Source of the DNA: CBFFRJ01 sp963530515
Lineage (GTDB): Bacteria > Pseudomonadota > Gammaproteobacteria > Enterobacterales > Enterobacteriaceae
Assembly: GCA_963530515.1 (NCBI GenBank)
Contig: CAUSEC010000018.1
Location: 1-64,000 of the forward strand
Reading direction: 5' to 3'
Length of the DNA: 64,000 nucleotides
Below the pieces are notes generated by a model. That model saw nothing but the letters and a program-made list of their open reading frames with translations. It was not told the origin of the DNA and ran no database searches. Below are positions 33,332-41,850 of this stretch, in pieces. Every line of letters starts with the position of its first letter. Positions within the stretch are counted from its first letter, which is position 1. Position numbers and translations under genes: made by a program.

Positions 33332-34981
33332 TTAGAAAGCCACCCATTCATCCGAAGAGGCCGTGCTGCTTTTTGGAGAAGAACGCAGCGCAGGTGTTTT
33401 CAGCGGTGCTGGCGTCACAACCGTCTGGCGATCGTCAGCGGACAAACGGAACTGTTGAACAGAACGTTGCAGTTCTTCGGTCTGACGCTCCAGCGCGGCC
33501 GCTGCGGTAGACACTTCTTCTACCAGCGTGGCGTTCTGCTGGGTGACGTTATCCATCTGAGAAATCGCGACACCCACCTGAGAGATGCCTTTGCTCTGCT
33601 CGGCAGACGCGGACGCAATCTGTTTCATGATGGTTGTCACTTCAGTAACCGCACGCAGAATGCCTTCCATCGTGGTGCCGGTGTCGTTGACCAGCTTCGC
33701 ACCTTTATTCACACGGGTAACGGAGTCGGCGATCAGCGTTTCGATCTCTTTGGCGGCACCCGCACTGCGGCTCGCCAGGTTACGCACTTCACCGGCCACC
33801 ACCGCAAAGCCACGCCCCTGCTCGCCTGCACGTGCTGCTTCTACCGCCGCGTTAAGGGCAAGAATGTTGGTCTGGAAGGCAATGCTGTTAATCACGGTGG
33901 TGATTTCAGCAATTTTCTTCGAGCTGTCTGAGATGCCCGCCATGGTGCTGATCACTTCATCAACCAGCGCGCCACCTTTGCTTGCCGTACTGGAGGCTAC
34001 TTCCGCCAGATCGCTTGCCTGGCTGGCGTTTTCGGCGTTCAGTTTCACCGTTGCGGTTAACTGCTCCATGCTGGCAGCGGTTTCTTCCAGCGCAGCGGCC
34101 TGCTCTTCGGTACGGGAAGAGAGGTCGTTATTCCCGCTGGAAATTTCCGTCGCCCCGCGCCAGATATTATCGCTGCCCTGACGAATGGTGCTCACCGCAT
34201 CACGCAGGCTGTCCTGCATGGCACGCAGTAAAGGCACAACGCGCCCCACACAGTTGCGACCGAAATCCTGAATCGGCTGGCTGAGATCGCCCTGCGCCAT
34301 TTTTGTAAAGTGCTCACGAATGGCATCCAGCGGACGAACCAGCATGGTGACCAGATAGCGATCGGTAAACAGCAGGATCAGGATCCCGAGCACCATCGCC
34401 GCAATAATAATGGTACGGGTCACCGTGGTCTGGCCGTCAACCATCACACGTGTGGTTTCGAGTCTGTCGCTGGCGGCTTTATTAAAGCTGTCAGCCCCCA
34501 CACCAAACGCACGGCTTAACCCCGGCGTCACGTTATTCGCCTGCTGGCGATACGCTTCTACCGTACCTTGCTGGGCGGCCTGCATTTGCGGGGTCACACC
34601 CTGATCCAGCAGTGCCTGCCAGGTGCTGATCACCTGTTCGGACACTTTCGGATCCATTGGCCCCGGAGAAATCGCTTTAAATTCAGCAAGCTTCTTTGAC
34701 ATCCCGTCGAGAGCTTGTTGAACCGGCGCGAAGTCCACGGTGCCGCCTGCTGATTTGGTTTCCATCACACGACCTAAGCGCGTGACGAAACGGAAGTACT
34801 GATCGTTGCCCTGGCTGAGTAAAGTCATCTGGGACACGAGCTGGCGATCAACTTCATTGCCCTCGGCCACTTTTGACAGTGAAAAAACGCTATACAAACC
34901 GACGCCGGACCACAGCAGGCCAAAAATGCCCAGGATCACCAGCATGACGATTCGGATAGTAAAGTTTTGAAGCATACGCAT
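33332..34981 (-). CDS. Methyl-accepting chemotaxis protein
   Basis: 549 residues from the ATG at 34981 (MRMLQNFTIRIVMLVILGIF), with AAGGA 7 bases before; upstream in-frame codons lack a site. Two transmembrane helices (about 9-30 and 190-210) bracket a four-helix periplasmic ligand domain unlike those of Tsr or Tar. HAMP follows (RPLDAIREHFTKMAQGDLSQ), then the signalling hairpin with the invariant tip INSIAFQTNILALNAAVEAA. The C-terminus, DEWVAF, fits the xWxxF pentapeptide tether for CheR/CheB, so it is likely a high-abundance-type receptor able to adapt. Ligand unknown. Confidence 0.92.
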   Translation of the reverse strand: MRMLQNFTIRIVMLVILGIFGLLWSGVGLYSVFSLSKVAEGNEVDRQLVSQMTLLSQGNDQYFRFVTRLGRVMETKSAGGTVDFAPVQQALDGMSKKLAEFKAISPGPMDPKVSEQVISTWQALLDQGVTPQMQAAQQGTVEAYRQQANNVTPGLSRAFGVGADSFNKAASDRLETTRVMVDGQTTVTRTIIIAAMVLGILILLFTDRYLVTMLVRPLDAIREHFTKMAQGDLSQPIQDFGRNCVGRVVPLLRAMQDSLRDAVSTIRQGSDNIWRGATEISSGNNDLSSRTEEQAAALEETAASMEQLTATVKLNAENASQASDLAEVASSTASKGGALVDEVISTMAGISDSSKKIAEITTVINSIAFQTNILALNAAVEAARAGEQGRGFAVVAGEVRNLASRSAGAAKEIETLIADSVTRVNKGAKLVNDTGTTMEGILRAVTEVTTIMKQIASASAEQSKGISQVGVAISQMDNVTQQNATLVEEVSTAAAALERQTEELQRSVQQFRLSADDRQTVVTPAPLKTPALRSSPKSSTASSDEWVAF

Positions 34982-35970
34982 ATTTATTTCCTTGCAGTGA
35001 AGGTACATTCCCACCCGGAGGTGAGACTTACCTCGGTTATCGGCAAGGTTTAGAGAAATTGTATGGATCAAAGTAAAAAAGTTGATCACAAAACAGGCAG
35101 AAAGAAACCTTTCTGTTTATAGGATGAAAAAATGCTCAGAATGAAATTTTGTAAACTATTGGAGCAATTTATCATTCATCCGGAAGAGATAGTACCGACA
35201 TGAAACTACATGTAACCTATTTATCTTATTGAGGAATTTATTTACTGCATATTATTACTTAGAAAAAATGAATAACTGCAATGCTTTTCACAATGTAAAT
35301 AAATTGAAAAATAAAAACCTCATAATTAATTTATAAAACCGAACAATTCTCAGCTAAAAATAATAAAAAAACTCAACGCAAAGCCACTTCATTATTATAT
35401 AAAACACACACCAAAAAAATATTAAATTAATACTATAGAGGTATTAAAGAAGCACATTAAATAATAATTTAGCAGGATTAAACACCCCTTCACTCACCCT
35501 AAACATTCCAGTTTACAGTGGGTGACGCTACTGCTTTCCGCCTTCTTTGACATCCGGTTGAAAAACGATCAAATCCAGTCGCGGCGCGGCCTGGCAGCCA
35601 GCACACTAAAAACAACGCCATAATACCCAGGAATATTCGCAGAAATGATGCCCGGCAGGGCCTTATTTTCTCCTGAACGGAGCGCCAAATATTCACAACG
35701 AAGAAACGTTTCGCTCACTATTCCTTTTCATCACTCAGGCATAAGAATTTTCTCAGAAAGAAGGGAGCGAGGGAGGCAAATTCCCCTTCGTTCTCGGCTT
35801 TCGAAATGCTGAGAACAAAGGGGATCGAACGCAATATTTTCAGGCGTGCCGGAAGGCCGCTGCAATAAACCTGGAATGACTTTAGAGATTCTCGTAAAAC
35901 TGCGTTAAGTCAGCACATTGCACCAGGTTGATTGTGACACGCCGAAATTATACACCTGAGTTTCCTTTAG
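34982..35970. other. AT-rich gene-free stretch between chemoreceptor and yghX
   Basis: About 1 kb. From 35100 to 35470 it is strongly AT-rich with many A- and T-runs, typical of H-NS-silenced or promoter DNA. The only minus-strand frame of note, 35499-35696, starts with GTG and has one hydrophobic segment, but it lacks a ribosome site and any recognisable similarity. No tRNA, repeat array or clear terminator was found. Confidence 0.55.
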
Positions 35971-36870
35971 TCAGGAAACGTCCTGGTGCAGGTACGTTTT
36001 AAACCAGGCCAGCGTACGGTCCCATGCCAGCTCAGCCGCCGCTTTGTCATAGCGCGGCGTCGAGTCGTTATGAAAGCCGTGATTAACACCGGGATACACC
36101 CAACCCTGATAGACCTTGTTGTTGGCTTTCAGTGCCTCTTCATAGGCAGGCCAGCCTTCGGTGATGCGCGTGTCCAGCTCCGCGTAATGCAACAGGACGG
36201 GGGCTTTGATGCGGGCAACCTCTGCCGCAGGCGGCTGGCGACCATAAAAGGGCACCGCACAGGCCAGTTCGGGATAGGCCACTGCCGCCGCATTGGCCAC
36301 GCCGCCACCGTAGCAAAACCCGGTGATCCCGGTTTTCCCCGTCGCACCGGGATGGGCTTGCATAAACTCAATGGCGGCAAAAAAGTCGTTCATCAGCTTC
36401 GTCGGGTCGACTTTTTGCTGCAACTCACGCCCGGCGTCATCATTCCCCGGATAACCGCCTACTGAACTCAGCCCATCCGGTGCCAGCGCAATGTACCCCG
36501 CTTTGGCCACACGTCGCGCCACATCTTCAATGTAGGGATTAAGCCCACGGTTTTCGTGAACCACCACCACGGCGGGCACTTTTCCCGTCGCCTTCGCTGG
36601 CTTCACCAGGTAACCACGCACGTTGCCGTGCCCATTGGGCGATGGATAGGTGATATATTCAGCCAGGATATCGGGATCGGTGAACTCCACCTGGGTGGCC
36701 AGCGCGTAGTTTGGCTTTAGAAGATTGAACAATGCCAGCGCCGTCATGCCGCCTACCGCGTACTTTCCGGCCAGGTTTAAAAACTCACGCTTGGACATTT
36801 TGCCGTGCGCATAATGGTCATAGTAGTCGAGCAGTTCTTGCGGAAAGTCTTTCGCTGTCAGGCGTGTCAT
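35971..36870 (-). CDS. yghX: Dienelactone hydrolase-family protein YghX
   Basis: 299 residues, alpha/beta hydrolase of the dienelactone hydrolase family. Nucleophile Cys in ITGFCYGGGVAN (about 199), Asp in HYAELDTRIT (about 243), His in PGVNHGFHND (about 277). An N-terminal extension with a hydrophobic stretch (KYAVGGMTALALFNLLK, after KREFLNLAG) resembles a Tat-like or anchor segment. In E. coli K-12 the orthologue is broken; here it is intact. Next to the divergent gpr gene. Substrate unknown, probably an ester or lactone. Confidence 0.9.
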   Translation of the reverse strand: MTRLTAKDFPQELLDYYDHYAHGKMSKREFLNLAGKYAVGGMTALALFNLLKPNYALATQVEFTDPDILAEYITYPSPNGHGNVRGYLVKPAKATGKVPAVVVVHENRGLNPYIEDVARRVAKAGYIALAPDGLSSVGGYPGNDDAGRELQQKVDPTKLMNDFFAAIEFMQAHPGATGKTGITGFCYGGGVANAAAVAYPELACAVPFYGRQPPAAEVARIKAPVLLHYAELDTRITEGWPAYEEALKANNKVYQGWVYPGVNHGFHNDSTPRYDKAAAELAWDRTLAWFKTYLHQDVS

Positions 36871-37030
36871 ACGGTTTCTCCTGGAGTTTAAGCCTTACTA
36901 AGCAAAGCATACGGGTTCGCTTCTTGCCCAAAAAATCCCCTATGTATAACGGCAAAGTATTGTTGTACGAGAATGACAAGATAGAATAGAAACGCTGTTT
37001 CGAATATAAACCTACAAGAAAGGAGACATC

Positions 37031-38074
37031 ATGCCCTGGTCAGCTAACCCTGCACGCTATGAACAGATGCAGTATCGTTACTGCGGCAAAAGTGGTCTGC
37101 GCCTTCCCGCATTCTCACTCGGCTTGTGGCACAGTTTTGGTCATGTCCACGCCCTTGAATCCCAACGCGCCCTCCTGCGCAAAGCCTTTGATTTAGGCAT
37201 CACTCACTTTGACTTAGCCAACAACTACGGGCCGCCTCCGGGCAGCGCCGAAGAAAACTTTGGCCGCCTGCTGCGCGAAGATTTCGCCGCGTATCGGGAT
37301 GAACTGATTATCTCAACCAAGGCGGGTTACGATATGTGGCCAGGCCCCTACGGCTCCGGCGGATCACGTAAGTACTTACTCGCAAGCCTGGATCAAAGCC
37401 TCGCGCGCATGGGGCTGGACTACGTTGATATCTTCTATTCCCACCGCGTAGATGAAAACACGCCGATGGAAGAAACTGCCGCCGCGCTTGCGCAGGCCGT
37501 GCAGAGCGGCAAGGCGCTGTATGTTGGGATCTCCTCATACTCCACGCCACGTACCCAGACGATGGTAGACCTGCTGCGTGAATGGAAAATTCCGTTATTG
37601 ATTCATCAGCCCTCCTATAACCTGCTTAACCGCTGGGTCGATAAAACTGGCCTGCTGGATACGCTCGAAGACAATGGCGTGGGCTGCATCGCCTTCACCC
37701 CGCTGGCGCAGGGGTTGCTAACCGGAAAATACCTGAACGGGATCCCGGATGGTTCAAGAATGCAAAAAGAAGGCAAGAAGGTGCGGGGTCTGACGGAGAA
37801 AATGCTGACCGACGAGAACCTCAGCAGCCTTAAGTTGCTCAATGAGATGGCGGCGGCCCGCGGGCAGACCATGGCGCAGATGGCGTTAAGCTGGTTGCTG
37901 AAAGACAACCGTGTGACGTCTGTGTTGGTTGGCGCATCGCGCCCGGAACAGCTGGAAGAGAACGTGCTGGCGTTGAATAATCTGACCTTTACGGCAGATG
38001 AGCTGGCGCAAATCGACAAGCATGTGGCAGACGGGGAGCTGAATCTCTGGCAGGCGTCTTCAGATAAGCAGTGA
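37031..38074 (+). CDS. gpr: L-glyceraldehyde 3-phosphate reductase
   Basis: 347 residues, aldo-keto reductase family 14 (YghZ/Gpr), related to potassium-channel beta subunits. Catalytic tetrad: Asp and Tyr in THFDLANNYGPPPGSAEENF, Lys in IISTKAGYDMW, His in VDIFYSHRVD. NADPH-binding end: VLVGASRPEQLEENV. Detoxifies L-glyceraldehyde-3-phosphate and methylglyoxal-like aldehydes. AAGGAG precedes the start; it diverges from yghX across 160 bp. Confidence 0.94.
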   Translation: MPWSANPARYEQMQYRYCGKSGLRLPAFSLGLWHSFGHVHALESQRALLRKAFDLGITHFDLANNYGPPPGSAEENFGRLLREDFAAYRDELIISTKAGYDMWPGPYGSGGSRKYLLASLDQSLARMGLDYVDIFYSHRVDENTPMEETAAALAQAVQSGKALYVGISSYSTPRTQTMVDLLREWKIPLLIHQPSYNLLNRWVDKTGLLDTLEDNGVGCIAFTPLAQGLLTGKYLNGIPDGSRMQKEGKKVRGLTEKMLTDENLSSLKLLNEMAAARGQTMAQMALSWLLKDNRVTSVLVGASRPEQLEENVLALNNLTFTADELAQIDKHVADGELNLWQASSDKQ

Positions 38075-38100
38075 TCGGGTCAAATTTTTTGAGGCGCTAA

Positions 38101-38137
38101 TGCCGGATGGCGGCTAACGCCTTATCCGGCCTACAAA
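38101..38137. repeat. REP-like palindrome after gpr
   Basis: TGCCGGATGGCGGCTAACGC followed by CTTATCCGGCCTACAAA, the typical enterobacterial REP (PU) unit, between the 3' ends of gpr and yqhA. Confidence 0.85.
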
Positions 38138-38155
38138 CTGATAAACAGTAAAAAA

Positions 38156-38176
38156 GGGAGCTCAGGCTCCCTTCTT
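38156..38176 (-). terminator. yqhA terminator
   Basis: GGGAGC-loop-GCTCCC; read on the minus strand it is followed by five T, directly after the yqhA stop. The plus-strand side has TTCTTCTT and may also stop gpr transcripts. Confidence 0.85.
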
Positions 38177-38177
38177 C

Positions 38178-38672
38178 TTAATGCTTATCGCGCGAAAGTT
38201 TATCCAGATACCCCATCACAAACGCCGAGAGCACAAACGTCAGGTGGATAATCACGTACCACATCAGTTTGTTATCCGGTACGTTTTTGGCATCCATAAA
38301 CACACGCAACAGATGGATAGATGAGATGGCCACGATCGACGCCGCCACTTTGTTTTTCAGTGAGGTGGCATCCATTTTCCCCAGCCAGCTCAGCTTCTCT
38401 TTCTCAGGCGAAATGTCGAGTTGGGAGACAAAGTTCTCATAGCCGGAGAACATCACCATCACCAGTAATCCCCCCACCAGCGTCATGTCCACCAGCGAGA
38501 GTAATGTCAGGATAAGATCTGCTTCTGCCAGATTAAAAATATTGGGCAGAATGTGAAAAATCTCCTGAAAAAATTTAACCGTCAGGGCAAGCAGCCCAAG
38601 CGACAGACCAAAGTAAACCGGGGCGAGCAACCAGCGCGAGGCATACATTGCGTTTTCAAGAAATCGTTCCAT
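38178..38672 (-). CDS. yqhA: UPF0114 membrane protein YqhA
   Basis: 164 residues, same length as E. coli YqhA. Four predicted membrane segments (YFGLSLGLLALTVKFF, LILTLLSLVDMTLVGGLLVMV, AASIVAIS SIHLLRVF region, and VIIHLTFVLSAFVMGYL). Conserved VMFSGYENFVS. Function unknown. Confidence 0.93.
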   Translation of the reverse strand: MERFLENAMYASRWLLAPVYFGLSLGLLALTVKFFQEIFHILPNIFNLAEADLILTLLSLVDMTLVGGLLVMVMFSGYENFVSQLDISPEKEKLSWLGKMDATSLKNKVAASIVAISSIHLLRVFMDAKNVPDNKLMWYVIIHLTFVLSAFVMGYLDKLSRDKH

Positions 38673-38775
38673 AGTGTCCTTTCAGATGACATAACCGGCG
38701 CTCAGTATACCGCAGCCTGCCAGCAGAAATGCAACACTGCACCAACGCTATTACAACGATTTACCAACCCATTAA

Positions 38776-39282
38776 CTACACGTCAGCCGGAGTGACCTCC
38801 GGGCGTTTGTACTCCGGCCACACCAGCACCACGAGCTCGGGATAGGCTTCCATACTGAACTCGCGGAAACACTGGCGAAGGTTCAGTACATCCAAATCCG
38901 AGTGCAGCACTTTTTCGCCATTCAGGCAGCGTTTTTTTATATTGTCGTAATACTTGTACACCGCAGAATTGAGATCGCTGCAACGACGCTGCGCCTCAAA
39001 TAACCCAGGAACACTATTTAACTCCGCCATGTTCATTCGTTTAATGGTGGCATGGAGAAAATCGATATATTCATGGTTAACGCGCCAGTACCAAACGGGC
39101 GTAATGGCATTCATTAGCATTGAGAAATGGTCTTCACCTTCCTCTTTCGATAACGGATTACTTAGCGGTGACGGCAATTGTGATTCACCGCCTGGCAGTG
39201 GCTTATTCTTATCGCGCATCAATAAAAGCACACCGCCGGTTAACAGCAATAAAGCAACAACAGAATAAAAAATACTGTTCAT
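38776..39282 (-). CDS. Unknown membrane-anchored protein (trio member 1)
   Basis: 168 residues with one N-terminal membrane helix (SIFYSVVALLLLTGGVLLLM, residues 3-22) followed by a short positively charged stretch, so probably bound to the inner membrane. A Pro/Ser linker then leads to a helical domain rich in aromatic residues (NAITPVWYWRVNHEYIDFLH, YKYYDNIKKRC). I recognise no family. It diverges from two other unknown genes across 103 bp, in the place where E. coli has yghA. Start ATG at 39282. Confidence 0.65.
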   Translation of the reverse strand: MNSIFYSVVALLLLTGGVLLLMRDKNKPLPGGESQLPSPLSNPLSKEEGEDHFSMLMNAITPVWYWRVNHEYIDFLHATIKRMNMAELNSVPGLFEAQRRCSDLNSAVYKYYDNIKKRCLNGEKVLHSDLDVLNLRQCFREFSMEAYPELVVLVWPEYKRPEVTPADV

Positions 39283-39385
39283 GTGCAGGCTCCATTTTTT
39301 TTGATTTTAAAAGTGCGCCATGATATTGTCAACGAACCTCACGCCCGGCCTTATCCCACCCTGTTGATATTAAAGGACATTAGAA

Positions 39386-39790
39386 ATGCTGCCCGAGAAT
39401 CTTGTCCCGGCTCGCTTTCACATTTCCGCTGCTGAACCGGAACCCAATGAAGCAGAAAAAGACAGTAATTTAACTCAGGGAAAAAGAACGCTCTCTGATT
39501 ACGCCACCGACATATTAGCCAATGTCACGCGTACCGGGCAATCAAGAAATATGTTACTTGAAGAGCGTGACCGTCATATAAAAGACCGATTATATCGCGT
39601 GATTAAAATCGACACCTTCGCCAGGCTGCTTAATGATTTGCAGGCTGAGGGTGAGATTGATGCTCAGGCATTAAGTCAAATTATTGCCGACAAGACCAAA
39701 GAAATTAATGAAGCAGGTAATGAAATTTGGCTTAATCTCATAACCCGCGAAAAAGATATGCCTTTGTTTTATAAACTTGGGGATGAGTAA
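39386..39790 (+). CDS. Unknown soluble protein (trio member 2)
   Basis: 134 residues, AAGGA 9 bases before the ATG. Acidic N-terminal segment (AAEPEPNEAEKDSNL) then a mostly helical body (TLSDYATDILANVTRTGQSR, KDRLYRVIKIDTFARLLNDL). No signal peptide, membrane segment or recognised motif. Its end overlaps the next gene, so the two are co-translated and probably form a complex. Confidence 0.65.
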   Translation: MLPENLVPARFHISAAEPEPNEAEKDSNLTQGKRTLSDYATDILANVTRTGQSRNMLLEERDRHIKDRLYRVIKIDTFARLLNDLQAEGEIDAQALSQIIADKTKEINEAGNEIWLNLITREKDMPLFYKLGDE

Positions 39791-40250
39791 CGTGAAAGAG
39801 GTTGAAGATAATGACGTTTATTTGGTTTTAGATAGCCATAAAAGTGACGAATTTATCTTAAAGCAAAATATCGAAGCATTGGTTCAAAGCAAGAATGCCA
39901 CCATCCAGCGAATTGCTCATGAGCTGGTATCCATTCCTGCGGCTCTGGTACGCCTGAAATGGCAAAACCGTCGTGAAATCTATGCTATTCAGGTTAAGGA
40001 GGAGATATACGGTGCCGCCATCAACGCCATCATTGAATCCCGTCCTGAACTGCTGGAAAAAATAATGGCCCGGCTGGAAGCCAACTATCAGTATATTCTC
40101 GGCCGCGAGACCGCGACGCTGCGCATCAGCCGTAAGCTCGCCGATGAAGAGTACCGTACCGCCGTCGTCACCACCGTGGCTCTGGAAGAAACCCCAGCCC
40201 CGCAGGACGGTGCAACTGAATTACCCTCAGCAAACCCCGGTAAAAAATAA
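39783..40250 (+). CDS. Unknown soluble protein (trio member 3)
   Basis: 155 residues from the ATG at 39783, inside the end of the preceding gene (8-bp overlap); a GTG at 39792 is an alternative start. Helical and charged (FILKQNIEALVQSKNATIQR, IYGAAINAIIESRPELLEKI), with a proline-rich tail (EETPAPQDGATELPS). No family recognised. Coupled to the preceding gene. Confidence 0.62.
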   Translation: MSNVKEVEDNDVYLVLDSHKSDEFILKQNIEALVQSKNATIQRIAHELVSIPAALVRLKWQNRREIYAIQVKEEIYGAAINAIIESRPELLEKIMARLEANYQYILGRETATLRISRKLADEEYRTAVVTTVALEETPAPQDGATELPSANPGKK

Positions 40251-40385
40251 TAACGCCCACCCGCTGCTTATTCCCCTGTAAATACCCCGGAAATAGATAT
40301 TCCCCACGTCTAAATTAAATATCGCTTAAGAACACATTTAGCCACACTGAAATTATGGCATTAACGTGGCGGGAAAAATGCAAAC

Positions 40386-40412
40386 AAAAAGGCTGGCACC
40401 AGGCCAGCCTTT
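40386..40412 (-). terminator. exbD terminator
   Basis: GGCTGGC / GCCAGCC stem with a 5-base loop, followed on the minus strand by TTTTT, 21 bp after the exbD stop. T residues on the other side suggest it is bidirectional, also serving the unknown gene pair. Confidence 0.85.
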
Positions 40413-40432
40413 ATATCGAACGAAGAACGAAA

Positions 40433-40858
40433 TTACTTCGCTGCGGCGACTTCTTCACCGACCAGACCAATTTTGAGATAGCCCGCCTGGTGCAGCGTAT
40501 CCATCACTTTCATCATGGTTTCATAGTCGACTGTCTTATCCGCGCGGAAGAAAATGGTGGTGTCTTTCTTCCCTTCTGTCAGCGCATTCAGTTCGGTCAC
40601 CATCGTTTCATCCGTCACCGGATCATTTCCGATAAACATGGTGTTGTCGGCTTTAACGGACAGATAAACCGGTTTTTCCGGACGTGGCTGCGGCTGGCTC
40701 GAAGAGGCCGGTAGATTCACTTTGACATCTACCGTGGCAAGCGGAGCCGCCACCATAAAGATAATCAGCAGAACCAACATCACGTCGATAAACGGCGTAA
40801 CGTTGATTTCGTGCATTTCGCCATTATCGTCCAGATCTTCATTAAGACGCATTGCCAT
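40433..40858 (-). CDS. exbD: TonB-system proton channel subunit ExbD
   Basis: 141 residues. One membrane helix near the N-terminus holds the essential Asp (NVTPFIDVMLVLLIIFMVAA, D25), then a periplasmic domain (LPASSSQPQPRPEKPVYLSV). With ExbB it energises TonB for iron-siderophore and B12 uptake. Six bp after exbB. Confidence 0.96.
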   Translation of the reverse strand: MAMRLNEDLDDNGEMHEINVTPFIDVMLVLLIIFMVAAPLATVDVKVNLPASSSQPQPRPEKPVYLSVKADNTMFIGNDPVTDETMVTELNALTEGKKDTTIFFRADKTVDYETMMKVMDTLHQAGYLKIGLVGEEVAAAK

Positions 40859-40864
40859 GGGGCA

Positions 40865-41599
40865 TCAACCTACTCGTAATTTCTGGGCGGTATGGACGGG
40901 TTTTGCAGACGCGCTGGCAGCCAGATCCAGGTCGCGGCTTTGCAGCAGCAGTACCTGAGCGGCAACATCGCCGAGCGTCGCTTTGTAGCTGCCGATCATA
41001 CGGGCAAAGATGTTATAGATAACCACCGCCGGGATAGCGGCAATCAGGCCAATCGCCGTTGCCAGCAGGGCTTCTGCGATACCGGGTGCCACGACAGCAA
41101 GGTTAGTGGTCTGCGTCTGGGCAATACCGATGAAGCTGTTCATGATGCCCCAAACGGTACCAAACAGGCCGACGAACGGGGAGATTGCGCCGATAGTCGC
41201 GAGGTAACCATTACCACGACCCATATGACGACCCGTTGCAGCGACACGACGCTCAAGACGGAAACCGGTGCGCTCTTTAATCCCTTCGTTATCTTCGCTA
41301 CCTGCGGATAACTCCAGTTCATTTTGCGCTTCGTTAATTAACTGAGTGCTCAGGCTACGGGCATGGAATGAGGAAGAGACGTCGCTGGCTTGATCCAGAG
41401 AACGAACGTCAGAGAGCAGCTGCTGCTCGCGCTTAAGGCGACGCTTCTGCGCAATTAATTCCACACTCTTGCTAAAGAAAATGGCCCATGTAACGACAGA
41501 TGCCAGAATTAACCCGATCATCACAATCTTAACGACGATGTCGGCATGTTGATACATGCCCCAAACGGAAAGATCCGTCTGCATCAAATTATTACCCAC
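40865..41599 (-). CDS. exbB: TonB-system motor subunit ExbB
   Basis: 244 residues, MotA/TolQ/ExbB family. Three membrane helices (IVVKIVMIGLILASVVTWAIFF; a large cytoplasmic loop of RRLKREQQLLSDVRSL type; ISPFVGLFGTVWGIMNSFIG; AIGLIAAIPAVVIYNIF). Forms the pentameric proton channel with ExbD. A Fur-like site lies upstream, and the divergent neighbour is metC, as in E. coli. Confidence 0.96.
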   Translation of the reverse strand: MGNNLMQTDLSVWGMYQHADIVVKIVMIGLILASVVTWAIFFSKSVELIAQKRRLKREQQLLSDVRSLDQASDVSSSFHARSLSTQLINEAQNELELSAGSEDNEGIKERTGFRLERRVAATGRHMGRGNGYLATIGAISPFVGLFGTVWGIMNSFIGIAQTQTTNLAVVAPGIAEALLATAIGLIAAIPAVVIYNIFARMIGSYKATLGDVAAQVLLLQSRDLDLAASASAKPVHTAQKLRVG

Positions 41600-41662
41600 T
41601 GTGTATCTCCAGGACGCATGTCACAAAATCTGAGCGTAATAATATCAAAACGACGTCGAATT

Positions 41663-41679
41663 GATAGTAGTTCTCATTA
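41663..41679 (-). promoter_or_regulatory. Fur-like box upstream of exbB
   Basis: On the minus strand TAATGAGAACTACTATC resembles the Fur consensus AATGATAATCATTATC. It is 64-80 bp before the exbB start, where iron control is expected. Confidence 0.55.
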
Positions 41680-41809
41680 GTATTTACATACTGCATGAAT
41701 ATCCCCTCTTTTTCTTTGCGCTTACGCAGTAAAAAAGTTCCGGTGGCGTTTATTCAGAAAATTTTATGCTTTATATCCGGGCCGACCGTGCATCATTTAA
41801 CATTCATGG

Positions 41810-41832
41810 TAGTCTGGACATCCAGACGTATA
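41810..41832 (+). promoter_or_regulatory. Met boxes upstream of metC
   Basis: Tandem 8-bp units TAGTCTGG, ACATCCAG and ACGTATAA resemble the MetJ target AGACGTCT and occupy the position of the Met boxes at E. coli metC, about 20 bp before the start codon. Confidence 0.7.
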
Positions 41833-41850
41833 AAAACAGGTTAGGCGAAC

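Noticed and set aside
35499..35696. Small 65-codon minus-strand gene with one hydrophobic segment
   Set aside because: GTG start without a ribosome site, no similarity recognised; described only in the gap entry.
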